A stretch of DNA of 64,000 nucleotides. Source: Methylobacter sp015476545. GTDB taxonomy: Bacteria; Pseudomonadota; Gammaproteobacteria; Methylococcales; Methylomonadaceae. The position numbers and the translations under genes were made by a program. Under the pieces are notes generated by a model. It was not told the DNA's origin, made no database searches, and was given only the letters and a program-made list of their open reading frames with translations. The stretch spans positions 868,001 to 932,000 of the forward strand of contig NZ_CP197401.1 of the NCBI RefSeq assembly GCF_052162025.1. Direction: 5' to 3'. Of the stretch, positions 15,993-24,797 are shown piece after piece. Within the stretch, counting starts at the first letter, position 1, and each line of letters opens with the position of its first letter.

Positions 15993-18900
15993 ATGTTAAA
16001 AATCCCCGGAACTTCTGCTCTTTCTGACTTTCGCGTTCAAAAACTGCTGGCTGAACTGCAGGCAATCGAATCAACGGTCAAGACAGTCTCGGCGAGGTTT
16101 GTGCACTTCGTCGACCTGGAAAATGATCTGAATGACAGCCAGAAAGCAGTATTGGATCAGCTGCTGTCCTATGGTTCTTCTCTACCGGCTGAGATTGGTG
16201 GAACTGAGCGTTTGCTGGTTATTCCGCGGTCAGGCACGATTTCGCCCTGGTCCAGCAAGGCGACCGAGATCGCTCAGCGTTGCGGCTTGTCCGCCGTCAA
16301 CCGTATCGAGCGGGGCATTGAATATGGGCTTGATACCCAGGTGCCTCTTTCTGCTGCTGTCAAGGGACGCCTGGCGGCCTTGCTGCATGACCGCATGACG
16401 CAGACTGTGGTATACGGCGAAGCCGAGCCGGATCTGTTTGCCTATCACGAACCTCAACCCTTACTGAGCGTGGCGATCATCGAGCAGGGCCGTGAAGCGC
16501 TGGTCAAAGCCAATGTTGAATTGGGTTTGGCGTTATCGGACGATGAAATCGATTACCTGACCGACAGCTTCAAGGCGCTCGGCAGAAACCCGACCGATGT
16601 CGAATTGATGATGTTCGCCCAGGCCAACTCGGAGCATTGCCGCCACAAAATCTTCAATGCCGACTGGACCATAGACGGCGTGACGCAGGCGCAGTCGCTG
16701 TTCCGCATGATACGCAACACGGCCGAAAAAAGCCCGGCAGGCATCCTGTCGGCCTACAGCGATAACGCGTCGGTGATCGAAGGCCATTCCGCCCAGGTTT
16801 TCATTCGCGATGCCCAAACGCATGAATATGCCTATGTCGAAGAAGAGGCGCATGTGCTGATGAAGGTGGAAACGCATAACCACCCTACGGCCATTTCACC
16901 GCATCCTGGGGCGGCGACCGGTTCCGGCGGCGAAATCCGGGACGAGGGCGCGACCGGGCGAGGCTCCACGCCGAAAGCCGGCCTGACCGGATTCTCCGTA
17001 TCGCATCTGAAGGTGCCCGAGTATATCCAGCCCTGGGAAGAAGATAACGGCAAGCCTGACCGCATCGCATCGGCGCTGGACATCATGCTCGAGGGCCCGA
17101 TCGGCGGCGCGGCCTTCAATAACGAATTCGGCCGGCCCAACCTGGCCGGCTATTTCCGAAGTTTCGAGCAACCTGCGCCGGGCAGTAACGGTAATGAATT
17201 CAGGGGCTACCACAAACCGATCATGATCGCGGGCGGGGTGGGCAACATTCGCCCGATGCTGGTCAAGAAACAGCCGATTCCGGCCGGTTCGCTGATCATC
17301 ATTCTGGGCGGTCCGGCCATGCTGATTGGTCTGGGCGGCGGCGCGGCCTCGTCGCAGGCTTCCGGCGAGAGTTCAGAAACGCTCGATTTCGCCTCCGTGC
17401 AGCGCGAGAACCCAGAAATGGAGCGCCGCTGCCAGGAAGTCATCAACCATTGCAATTCCCTGGGTGGCGAGACGCCGATTGTTTCCATCCACGATATCGG
17501 CGCGGGCGGTTTGTCCAATGCCGTGCCGGAAATCATCCACGACTGCGAGCGCGGCGGGCGCTTCGAATTGCGCAACGTGCATAATGCCGACAAAGGCATG
17601 TCGCCGATGCAGATCTGGTGCAACGAAGCGCAGGAGCGCTATGTCGTCGCCATCAAGCCTGAATCCCTGGAACTGTTCAAGTCCTTTTGCGAACGCGAGC
17701 ATTGCCTGTACGCGGTTATCGGCGAAGCGACGGATGAAGAGCATTTAGTGCTGAACGATGCCTGGTTCGGCGATAAGCCGGTCGACCTGCCTATGTCGGT
17801 ACTGTTCGGCAAGCCGCCGAAAATGCACCGTCAGGCGGAGCGTGTGCAGCCGCAATTGAGCGCGCTCGATACGAGCGGCATCGAGCTGAACGAAGCCGTC
17901 AGACGTGTGCTGTCGTTTCCGGCCGTCGCCGACAAAAGTTTCCTGATCCATATCGGCGACCGTTCCGTAACCGGTTTGGTGGCACGCGACCAGATGGTTG
18001 GCCCCTGGCAGGTGCCGGTCGCCGATGTGGCCGTGACTGCCTCGGGCTTTCATGCCTTGACCGGCGAAGCCATGGCCATGGGCGAGCGTACGCCGATTGC
18101 CGTGATTGATGCGCCGGCATCGGGCCGTATGGCGATAGGCGAGGCCTTGACCAATCTGGCCGCAGCCAATATTGATTCGCTGCAGAAAATCAAGCTGTCC
18201 GCCAACTGGATGGCGGCGGCAGGTTTCCCTGGGGAAGACGCGGCCTTGTTCGATACCGTCAAGGCGGTCGGCATGGACTTGTGCCCGCAATTGGGCATCG
18301 CCATACCGGTAGGCAAGGACTCGCTGTCCATGAAGACGGTCTGGAAAGACCAAGCCGGCGAGAGAACCATGACCTCGCCCTTGTCGCTGATCATCACCGC
18401 GTTCGCGCCGGTGTCCGACATCGGCAAGACCTTGACGCCGCAGTTGAGAACTACGCCGGGCGAGCACAGCGTGCTGATCCTGATCGATCTGGGCGCGGGT
18501 AGAAACCGCCTGGGTGGCTCGGTGCTGGCGCAGGTTTACAAACAGATCGGCAACGAGTGCCCCGATCTGGACGATCCGGCTTTATTCAAGGCTTTCTTCG
18601 ATGCGATTCAGGAGCTGAACAGCCAGGATAAGCTGCTGGCCTATCACGACCGCTCCGACGGCGGTTTGCTGGCTACGGTCGCCGAAATGATGTTCGCCGG
18701 ACGTCTGGGCGTATCGATGACGCTGGACCATCTGGGCGATGATGTCCTGGCGGCGTTGTTCAATGAGGAACTGGGCGCCGTAATACAGGTTCGCCAGAGC
18801 GATTGCGAAGAAGTCATCGACCTGCTGCGCGATGCCGGTTTGATAGACTGCACTTACGTTATTGGTAATGTCATTGAAGAACCGCAAATGTCGATCAGCC

Positions 18901-19877
18901 ATGCCGGTAAACTGGTTTATTCGGCCGGCCGCGCCGAAATGCAGGCTGTCTGGTCTGAGCTGAGCTATCGCATGCAGGCCTTGCGCGACAATCCGGACTG
19001 CGCGAAGCAACAGTTCGAGCGCATCGCCGACGACCATGATCCGGGCCTGAATGTCTGGTTGACTTTCGATGTCAACGACGATGTCAGCGCGCCTTTTGTG
19101 GCTGCTGCACGGCCCAAGGTCGCGATTTTGCGCGAGCAGGGCGTCAACGGCCATGTCGAAATGGCGGCGGCGTTCGACCGCGCCGGCTTCACCAGTATCG
19201 ACGTGCATATGAGCGATATCATCGAAGGCCGCGTCAGCCTGGCTGAATTCAGAGGCCTTGTGGCCTGCGGCGGTTTCTCCTACGGCGACGTATTGGGCGC
19301 GGGCGGCGGCTGGGCCAAATCGATCCTGTTCAACCCGCGTGCGCGTGATGAGTTTGCGGCGTTTTTCCAGCGCCAGGATACGTTCGGCCTGGGTGTCTGC
19401 AACGGTTGCCAGATGATGTCGGGATTGAAAGACATTATCCCCGGCGCCGATCACTGGCCGCGCTTCATGCGCAATACCTCCGAGCAATTCGAGGCGCGCG
19501 TGGCTTTGGTCGAAGTTAAAAAATCGCCGTCTATTCTGTTTGCCGGCATGGAAGGCTCAAGAATGCCTGTAGTGATTTCGCATGGCGAAGGACGCGCTGA
19601 GTTCGCCGCGGACCCTGCCGTGGCCCTGGATACCGGAGCGGTTGCCTTATGCTATGTCGATAATTATGGTGAAGTGACGACCCAGTTCCCGGCCAACCCC
19701 AACGGTTCGCCGTTCGGCATCACCGGCCTGACCACGACCGACGGCCGGTTCACCATCATGATGCCGCACCCCGAGCGTTGTTTCAGAACGCTGCAGAATT
19801 CATGGCATCCGGATGATTGGCAGGAATACGGCGCGTGGATGCGCATGTTCAGAAATGCCAGGGTTTGGGTTGGTTAG
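15993..19877 (+). CDS. purL: Phosphoribosylformylglycinamidine synthase
   Basis: PurL catalyses the fourth step of purine synthesis, converting FGAR, ATP and glutamine to FGAM. The large single-chain form is present: N-terminal domain, linker with the motif MMFAQANSEHCRHKIFN, two AIRS-type halves (VETHNHPTAISPHPGAATGSGGEIRDEGA in the first, AYHDRSDGGLL in the second), and a C-terminal class I glutaminase with nucleophile Cys in GVCNGCQMMSGL and the His/Glu pair in MPHPERCFR. I chose ATG 15993 (MLKIPGTSALSDFR, 1294 residues), which matches the family N-terminus; the frame is open upstream to 15900 but that part is not conserved. Monocistronic, convergent with the integron array. Confidence 0.97.
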   Translation: MLKIPGTSALSDFRVQKLLAELQAIESTVKTVSARFVHFVDLENDLNDSQKAVLDQLLSYGSSLPAEIGGTERLLVIPRSGTISPWSSKATEIAQRCGLSAVNRIERGIEYGLDTQVPLSAAVKGRLAALLHDRMTQTVVYGEAEPDLFAYHEPQPLLSVAIIEQGREALVKANVELGLALSDDEIDYLTDSFKALGRNPTDVELMMFAQANSEHCRHKIFNADWTIDGVTQAQSLFRMIRNTAEKSPAGILSAYSDNASVIEGHSAQVFIRDAQTHEYAYVEEEAHVLMKVETHNHPTAISPHPGAATGSGGEIRDEGATGRGSTPKAGLTGFSVSHLKVPEYIQPWEEDNGKPDRIASALDIMLEGPIGGAAFNNEFGRPNLAGYFRSFEQPAPGSNGNEFRGYHKPIMIAGGVGNIRPMLVKKQPIPAGSLIIILGGPAMLIGLGGGAASSQASGESSETLDFASVQRENPEMERRCQEVINHCNSLGGETPIVSIHDIGAGGLSNAVPEIIHDCERGGRFELRNVHNADKGMSPMQIWCNEAQERYVVAIKPESLELFKSFCEREHCLYAVIGEATDEEHLVLNDAWFGDKPVDLPMSVLFGKPPKMHRQAERVQPQLSALDTSGIELNEAVRRVLSFPAVADKSFLIHIGDRSVTGLVARDQMVGPWQVPVADVAVTASGFHALTGEAMAMGERTPIAVIDAPASGRMAIGEALTNLAAANIDSLQKIKLSANWMAAAGFPGEDAALFDTVKAVGMDLCPQLGIAIPVGKDSLSMKTVWKDQAGERTMTSPLSLIITAFAPVSDIGKTLTPQLRTTPGEHSVLILIDLGAGRNRLGGSVLAQVYKQIGNECPDLDDPALFKAFFDAIQELNSQDKLLAYHDRSDGGLLATVAEMMFAGRLGVSMTLDHLGDDVLAALFNEELGAVIQVRQSDCEEVIDLLRDAGLIDCTYVIGNVIEEPQMSISHAGKLVYSAGRAEMQAVWSELSYRMQALRDNPDCAKQQFERIADDHDPGLNVWLTFDVNDDVSAPFVAAARPKVAILREQGVNGHVEMAAAFDRAGFTSIDVHMSDIIEGRVSLAEFRGLVACGGFSYGDVLGAGGGWAKSILFNPRARDEFAAFFQRQDTFGLGVCNGCQMMSGLKDIIPGADHWPRFMRNTSEQFEARVALVEVKKSPSILFAGMEGSRMPVVISHGEGRAEFAADPAVALDTGAVALCYVDNYGEVTTQFPANPNGSPFGITGLTTTDGRFTIMMPHPERCFRTLQNSWHPDDWQEYGAWMRMFRNARVWVG

Positions 19878-19950
19878 ATAATCGACCAGCCAGGATAAGA
19901 GTCGTGCAGACTGGAAATCTCGAAGTCTGTGCGGCTTGAGAATTTGCCTG

Positions 19951-19992
19951 GCTTGGCAGGATGCGGTTCGTATCACACCGCATCCGCCAAGC
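19951..19992. terminator. Long hairpin at the purL/integron junction
   Basis: GCTTGGCAGGATGCGGT (19951-19967) pairs with ACCGCATCCGCCAAGC (19977-19992) with one bulged A. It sits between the convergent purL and the ccbP-like gene and abuts the latter's stop codon. There is no T-run on either side. It may be a transcription stop for both genes or a degenerate end of the cassette array; it lacks attC core sites. Confidence 0.5.
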
Positions 19993-20364
19993 TCAACCAA
20001 ACTCGTATCCTCGATCTGCCCAGTAGTGCCAATCACCGACAGCTTCTATTGTGTCCTCATCCGCACTAATCGGTTCAAGTTGCACCAATGGAAGACCCAT
20101 CGAGCGCCCTTTCCACTTCACCATAACGAACATCTCATGCATACAATCATCCTCAGGCGCCATACTCTCAGCTGCGACCTCCTCACCTTTGCGAAGCGGT
20201 GAAATTGAACGCTCTCGTATGCAGCGGGCCTTGAAAGGGAAGGCGATTCTGTCCTGGAGATAGTAGTACCAGCCCATCGCTTGCTCTTCCGGACAGTAAG
20301 TGTCAACGATGGCCTCCATCTTGATGCGATGCTCGCGTTCTTCGTCTTTCTTCTGCTTTTCCAT
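19993..20364 (-). CDS. CcbP-family (calcium-binding) protein
   Basis: The 123-residue product resembles the cyanobacterial Ca-binding protein CcbP: an acidic protein with MGWYYYLQDRIAFPFKARCI, a central KGEEVAAESMAPEDDCMHEMFVMVKWKGR, and the closing ADEDTIEAVGDWHYWADRGYEFG. ATG 20364 is chosen because a GAGG site lies about nine bases upstream and family proteins start there; the frame is open further upstream. It is the most distal gene of the cassette array, convergent with purL, and lacks a recognisable attC on its 3' side, so it is probably no longer mobile. Function in this cell is unknown. Confidence 0.75.
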   Translation of the reverse strand: MEKQKKDEEREHRIKMEAIVDTYCPEEQAMGWYYYLQDRIAFPFKARCIRERSISPLRKGEEVAAESMAPEDDCMHEMFVMVKWKGRSMGLPLVQLEPISADEDTIEAVGDWHYWADRGYEFG

Positions 20365-20417
20365 TGAACGATACCTCGATTTGAATCGTGAGTTATATGA
20401 GTGGAGCGCTCCGAACC

Positions 20418-20487
20418 TTATAATGTCTGAATTCACCGGCGCTGCACGGCTTTATTACGCAACACCCGGTGAAATGATGGGTTGGGC
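20418..20487 (-). repeat. Degenerate attC of the thioesterase cassette
   Basis: The right end is a consensus core GTTGGGC (20481-20487) preceded by GATG, matching GACGGGTTAGGC of the attC at 29096. TTCACCGG and CCGGTGAA form the inner stem. The left core reads TTATAAT instead of a RYYYAAC end, so the crossover base is mutated. The site overlaps the last codons of the thioesterase gene. Confidence 0.6.
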
Positions 20488-20934
20488 ACCTGTTGCACCG
20501 AGCGCCACGAACTCGCCTTCGAATCGCCCCGCTACTTTGCCATCGAAATTCAATACAGAGGTGACTGTGATCCGGGCCTTACCCCGGCGTTTGAGCATGC
20601 GAAGAAACTGCCCCCACGCTTCAGCGCTTTCGATGGCAGCCTCAGCGGTGAATGTTCCGTCTATTGGCAACTCATAAGACATCGTGTTCCGTTGGATGAC
20701 CAGGCGGCTTGCTATGCCTTCGCCGGACAAACGGGTGTGCAGCAGAGACCACGCTGCCAAAATTGCCACGGCGGACGCGCTTCCGCCAAAGACGGTATCA
20801 CGGTGATTGATGTTCGGCACAAGAGGCGCGCTCAGGATGACGGTTTCAGGTTGTACCTGGATTACGCCGATTTCCATCGCCTTTGAAAGGGGGATGTGGT
20901 CGTGAAGATATTTCTCTAACTCACTCGGAGACAT
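20455..20934 (-). CDS. YiiD_C-type thioesterase-domain protein (integron cassette)
   Basis: The 159-residue protein has a hot-dog fold of the YiiD C-terminal (putative thioesterase) family: LEKYLHDHIPLSKAMEIGV, then the conserved APLVPNINHRDTVFGGSASAVAILAAWSLL, and SYELPIDGTFTAEA. The Asn-His and the FGG segment on the central helix are typical. Substrate is unknown; many members are thought to hydrolyse acyl-CoA. Its last codons are encoded by the attC at 20418-20487, which is common in cassettes. It is in the older, distal part of the array. Confidence 0.8.
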   Translation of the reverse strand: MSPSELEKYLHDHIPLSKAMEIGVIQVQPETVILSAPLVPNINHRDTVFGGSASAVAILAAWSLLHTRLSGEGIASRLVIQRNTMSYELPIDGTFTAEAAIESAEAWGQFLRMLKRRGKARITVTSVLNFDGKVAGRFEGEFVALGATGAQPIISPGVA

Positions 20935-20967
20935 GCATTAGTTTCCTTAAGGTGTTCAACGTTGAAT

Positions 20968-21630
20968 TTAGTCGACGCTTGGAGCGTAGCAGAAAGCGGT
21001 AGGCTGGAACAACTTGTCCGGTGTCGTCGCAGTAGGTAAATAAGGCTCAATGTTCTTGAGTGCATTGGCGACGAAAGCTTCTTTCTCCCCAACCGGAGCG
21101 ACGTAATGGAGCGCGGCAGAAGCGGCTTCCAGTCCCTCGGTCCTCGCAATGAGCCAGCCGGCCAAGTAAGATGAAGCAAGGCATCCGCCTGCGGTCGCGA
21201 TATTGCCATGAGCAAAGAATGGCTGGCCCAGAACCGCAACACCCGCTTCTTGTACCCACGGTTTTGTCGTCAGATCCGTACATGCAGGAACAGCGCCTAG
21301 CAACCCAAGCTTGGCCAAAATTAGCGCACCTGAGCATTGCGCGGCAATAAGTTGGCGTTCGGGATGAAGGGAGAGCCGGCCCATCAACTCGGGATTGCTG
21401 ATAATCTGTCGCGTCTGAGCCCCGCTCCCAACAATAACGATATCAGCCGAGGTGGCATCCTCAAGCATTGACTGCGCATGTACGGTGACACCGTTCATAG
21501 ATGTAACTTCCGGCTCTGGACAACAGATCGTCACCCGCCAGTCTGGTTTCTTGATGCGATTCAGGATACCGAGAGCAATCAGAGAGTCGAGTTCATTGAA
21601 GCCTTGAAATGTCAGAATGGCAATGTGCAT
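20968..21630 (-). CDS. DJ-1/PfpI family protein (integron region)
   Basis: The 220-residue protein has the DJ-1/PfpI amidotransferase-like fold: HIAILTFQGFNELDSLIALGIL at the N-terminus, IVIVGSGAQTR, and the nucleophile elbow LIAAQCSGALILAKLGLL with the conserved Cys near residue 99, followed by GNIATAGGCLASSYLAGWLI. Relatives include isonitrile hydratase and GlxA-type regulator domains, but there is no helix-turn-helix here. The function is unknown. It lies in the distal array with no intact attC; a GTTCAACGTTGAAT palindrome at 20954-20967, touching its stop, may be a collapsed pair of core sites. Confidence 0.8.
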   Translation of the reverse strand: MHIAILTFQGFNELDSLIALGILNRIKKPDWRVTICCPEPEVTSMNGVTVHAQSMLEDATSADIVIVGSGAQTRQIISNPELMGRLSLHPERQLIAAQCSGALILAKLGLLGAVPACTDLTTKPWVQEAGVAVLGQPFFAHGNIATAGGCLASSYLAGWLIARTEGLEAASAALHYVAPVGEKEAFVANALKNIEPYLPTATTPDKLFQPTAFCYAPSVD

Positions 21631-21718
21631 TGGTTGATAGTCCTTGTGAATGAGTTATGACAATTAATGTTTGAATTAACCGGTGTGTGCTTTTTACGCG
21701 TCCGCATTGAATAAAAAG

Positions 21719-21868
21719 CTAGAGGGCTGCATCGGTTGAAATGAGTTCAATTCGATTACCAAGCGGACCGGGCCTGAAGCACCGAGTGACTTCAGGAATC
21801 GATATATCCTCTGCTTCTGCTCCTGCAGGCATTGCCAGTTGCACGTGGTCGAGACCAATTACTTTCAT
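21719..21868 (-). pseudogene. Internally deleted VOC/glyoxalase-family remnant
   Basis: A 49-codon frame begins MKVIGLDHVQLAMPAGAEAE, a typical vicinal-oxygen-chelate N-terminus with the metal His, and ends GPLGNRIELIST, the typical end of the same fold. A normal VOC domain is about 115-125 residues, so the middle (about 70 residues, with the second strand set) is missing in frame. It lies on the minus strand like its neighbours and is probably a dead cassette gene. Confidence 0.65.
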
Positions 21869-21893
21869 AACGCTGAGTCTTTGCCCTTATTCT

Positions 21894-21982
21894 TTCTAAC
21901 GTAAAGCTAACCGGGCGCGGCACGGCAAGCTGAAAAAACATCCCCCCTTATAGCCGCGCTTCGGTTGAGAGCAATGTCAGGT
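21894..21982 (-). repeat. attC site, 89-bp type, decayed copy
   Basis: This site aligns over its whole 89 bases with those at 25333 and 28173 (shared GTAAAGCTAACCGGGCGCGG and CGGTTGAG arms). The left core is TTCTAAC; the right core is GTCAGGT where a functional site needs GTT, so recombination here may be weak. It is the attC of the cassette carrying the gene at 22059-22823. Confidence 0.85.
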
Positions 21983-22058
21983 TGGATAAGTGATTCCAAG
22001 ACTTGCCCCCGTGCTTTTTGTATTGAGTTGGACGGAGATGGAATTTGTCATTCGTAAC

Positions 22059-22823
22059 TCACTCGAGCCTACTGTGGCCGCTATAAAAACGCTTCCAGCA
22101 AGCTAGGCAACCACAAAATATGCCGCTCACTACAAGAAACGCCAGAAGTAAAACATAGACTAACTCGACATCTGCTGAACCCTCAGCGGATTGCACACCT
22201 AGCCAATCAATGACAGCGTTACCGATGTTTCTCAGTGGGGACGGAAAACTATTCTGTCCTATCTCGTGACTCAACTGCGAAAATGCATAGGCCCGGACCA
22301 GCGAAGGAACGTGCAGGATGTGTTTCAATCCTTCCTTTTCATCGAAATCGGAAGCCACCTCGACGTAAACCCGACCGTCCTCGAATTCCCTAGTCTTGCC
22401 ATCTTCGTATACCCTCAAATGACAGTAATCTCCTCCGAGCACCATCACTGATTTCGAATGGATTACGCGCCCGAGGATCCACCACAGATTTTCCGGGCAC
22501 AGCTGGATTTCCCGTTCTTCAATTCCCCCTCGCCCGATCAGAGCAACTGGACGATCACTATGCGGGAATAGCTTCTTCGCCAGCGCGACCTTATCCGCCC
22601 GCTCAATGAGTTTACGAAGGATAAAGCAATACTCGTGCAATCCATCGATTACCTCAACCGTGAACTCGAGATCGAGCGACTGAAAAGAGAACAGATCATC
22701 TTCGATGGCATTCCGCCCGGCCACGAATCGATTTCTGTCAAAGCAGGAGAGAGCAAGCAATCTAGTGCCAGCATCGACTGCCTTTACGTGCCAACGCGCG
22801 ATCAGCGCAACCTGTTTCGTCAT
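22059..22823 (-). CDS. Hypothetical protein with C-terminal membrane anchor (integron cassette)
   Basis: I do not recognise the family. ATG 22823 gives 254 residues (MTKQVALIARWHVKAVDAGTRLLAL...). The open frame extends upstream but that part is encoded by the neighbouring attC palindrome, so it is not the true N-terminus. The first 210 residues are soluble and mixed; residues about 222-243 (VELVYVLLLAFLVVSGIFCGCLAC) form one hydrophobic segment followed by a basic tail, so the protein is probably tail-anchored with its bulk in the cytoplasm. It is the gene of the cassette with attC 21894-21982. Confidence 0.6.
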   Translation of the reverse strand: MTKQVALIARWHVKAVDAGTRLLALSCFDRNRFVAGRNAIEDDLFSFQSLDLEFTVEVIDGLHEYCFILRKLIERADKVALAKKLFPHSDRPVALIGRGGIEEREIQLCPENLWWILGRVIHSKSVMVLGGDYCHLRVYEDGKTREFEDGRVYVEVASDFDEKEGLKHILHVPSLVRAYAFSQLSHEIGQNSFPSPLRNIGNAVIDWLGVQSAEGSADVELVYVLLLAFLVVSGIFCGCLACWKRFYSGHSRLE

Positions 22824-22948
22824 GACCACTAGGCTCCGAGCGTATAACGCCATGCTCAGCTGCCATTTGCCGCGGGGATTTTTTGGGGGATAATAGCGAA
22901 GCGGCCCCAAAAAAGCCCCGCGGCAAATGGTCAGCTGGAGCTATTTGT

Positions 22949-23474
22949 GTACGCCCAGCATGGGCATGAACTTATGAGGTGAAAGTCCTCTGTTGGAAAA
23001 TCACCGTCAGAATCCCGTGTTGGTAGTATGACGTTAACAACTAGCGAATGGCAACTGCAACGCCGCGAGGTTTTGTGGGAAGGAAGCCGGACGCAAAGCT
23101 GCGGACTGATGAACAAAAACATCATATAAGGCGTAGTCTGGAGGCGAGTTGGCACAAGACAACGAAGCCGCGTGATTTAACGGACACCGTAAATGATGCA
23201 GTGGTGCAGTGACAGTTCATGTTCTTATCTGGGGAGATCTGCTTACCAGCGATCGTGAGAAACCCGTAAGGCTCGGGTATACAAGTGCCTTGGCACTTTG
23301 GTCTGCCATCGACCCAAGTGAGCGAACTCGATGGCAAACGATAGCGCCGGATGAAGTAATTCAGCCGGTAAGTAAGCAGAAGTCAGCCGACGGCATAGTA
23401 GCCTAATGCCCAGCGTAATGGCTGGGATAGGGTGAAGGCCTGAACATCAACCAATAAGGAGGAGGTACGTCAAC
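22949..23474 (+). ncRNA. Group II intron 5' ribozyme domains (I-IV start)
   Basis: This 526-base stretch has no protein frame of its own and precedes the reverse transcriptase. It contains the GAGGTGAAAGTCCTC hairpin typical of domain I and other short stems. The translation start of the maturase is in domain IV, preceded by AAGGAGGAGG. Confidence 0.75.
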
Positions 23475-24797
23475 TTGGAACCATCTCATTCCCCGACACG
23501 GGAAGATGCAGACCAGCGTCCCGACGAAAACCCAGCCTTGAATACAAACCTGTTGCATCAGGTACTTTCAATCCCCAATATCCGGTTGGCCTGGCAACAA
23601 GTCCGTCAGAATAAAGGTGCTGCGGGGATTGATGGCATCAGCATCGAACAGTTTAGCGACTGGATTCGCCCGCAATGGCGAACCCTCCGGGAGCAACTGA
23701 TCAAGGGTGACTATTATCCCCAGCCCGTCAAGCGGGTGCGTATTCCAAAGGATGACGGCACAGATCGCTTGTTGGGCATCCCGACCGTGCTGGATCGCGT
23801 GATTCAGCAAGCCATTGTGCAAGTCTTGTCGCCTCAGTTTGATGCCACGTTTTCTGAGCACAGTCATGGCTTCAGGCCAAACCGCTCAGCGCATGATGCG
23901 GTCAGGCAGGTGCAGGAATACTGTCAACAAAAGCGCCGGATTGCTGTCGATATTGATCTGTCTAAATTCTTCGACCGGGTCAATCACGATTTGCTGATGA
24001 CGCTATTGGGGCGGCGAGTCCGGGATAAAGGCTTGCTGCAATTGGTTGGCCGCTATCTTCGAGCCGGCATTATGGATGGCAGCAACCTACTACCCTGTCA
24101 TGAAGGTGTGCCGCAAGGTGGTCCACTTTCGCCGCTCCTGTCCAATGTGATGCTTGATCCACTGGATAAGGAGCTTGAAAAGCGCGGCCACTGTTTTGCC
24201 CGCTATGCCGATGACCTCATCATCATGGTGAAAAGTCAGCGTGCGGGTGAGCGGGTATTGAAGAGCCTCACCCACTTTATCGAAACTGACTTGAAATTAA
24301 AGGTCAATACTGAGAAAAGTCAGGTGGTGAAAAGTGCCCAATGTAAATTCCTGGGATTTAGCTTCCGAGGCAAGTATATTCGCTGGCATCCCAAGAGCGT
24401 TGAGAAATTCAAGCACCGTGTGCGCGAACTGACCAACCGGACCTGGGGTGTTTCCATGACAGCGAAAATACAGAGATTGAGTGTGTATCTGCGTGGATGG
24501 ATTAACTATTACGGCATTGGTGACCAATACCAGCAATGTGTTGATCTTGATAACTGGATACGGCGTAGGATCAGAATGTGCTACTGGAAGCAATGGCGAA
24601 AGCCGCGTACCAAAATACGCAATCTGATCAACTTGGGCGTACCGAAGCGGGCAGCCATTAGTTGTGGCTTATCCAGTAAAAGCTATTGGCGTAGCTCAAA
24701 ATCTCCGGGAATCAATATGGGTTTGGGATTGAAATATCTGAAACAACAAGGCCTGTTCTCGCTACGGGAGGGCTGGATTGCATTTCATTACGGTTGA
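23475..24797 (+). CDS. ltrA: Group II intron reverse transcriptase/maturase (bacterial class C)
   Basis: The 440-residue protein assists splicing and retrohoming of its own intron. It has the RT0-RT7 blocks: NKGAAGIDGISIEQF, YYPQPVKRVRIPKDDGTDRLLGIPTVLDRVIQQAI, HGFRPNRSAHDAV, VDIDLSKFFDRVNHDLL, GVPQGGPLSPLLSNVML and the catalytic FARYADDLIIMVKS. The C-terminal 110 residues are the GIIM maturase domain (RGWINYYGIGDQYQQCVDLDNWIRRRIRMCYWKQWRKPRTK). There is no HNH endonuclease domain, as expected for class C. The start is a TTG with a strong upstream AAGGAGGAGG. The frame is intact, so the intron may still be active. Confidence 0.95.
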   Translation: MEPSHSPTREDADQRPDENPALNTNLLHQVLSIPNIRLAWQQVRQNKGAAGIDGISIEQFSDWIRPQWRTLREQLIKGDYYPQPVKRVRIPKDDGTDRLLGIPTVLDRVIQQAIVQVLSPQFDATFSEHSHGFRPNRSAHDAVRQVQEYCQQKRRIAVDIDLSKFFDRVNHDLLMTLLGRRVRDKGLLQLVGRYLRAGIMDGSNLLPCHEGVPQGGPLSPLLSNVMLDPLDKELEKRGHCFARYADDLIIMVKSQRAGERVLKSLTHFIETDLKLKVNTEKSQVVKSAQCKFLGFSFRGKYIRWHPKSVEKFKHRVRELTNRTWGVSMTAKIQRLSVYLRGWINYYGIGDQYQQCVDLDNWIRRRIRMCYWKQWRKPRTKIRNLINLGVPKRAAISCGLSSKSYWRSSKSPGINMGLGLKYLKQQGLFSLREGWIAFHYG

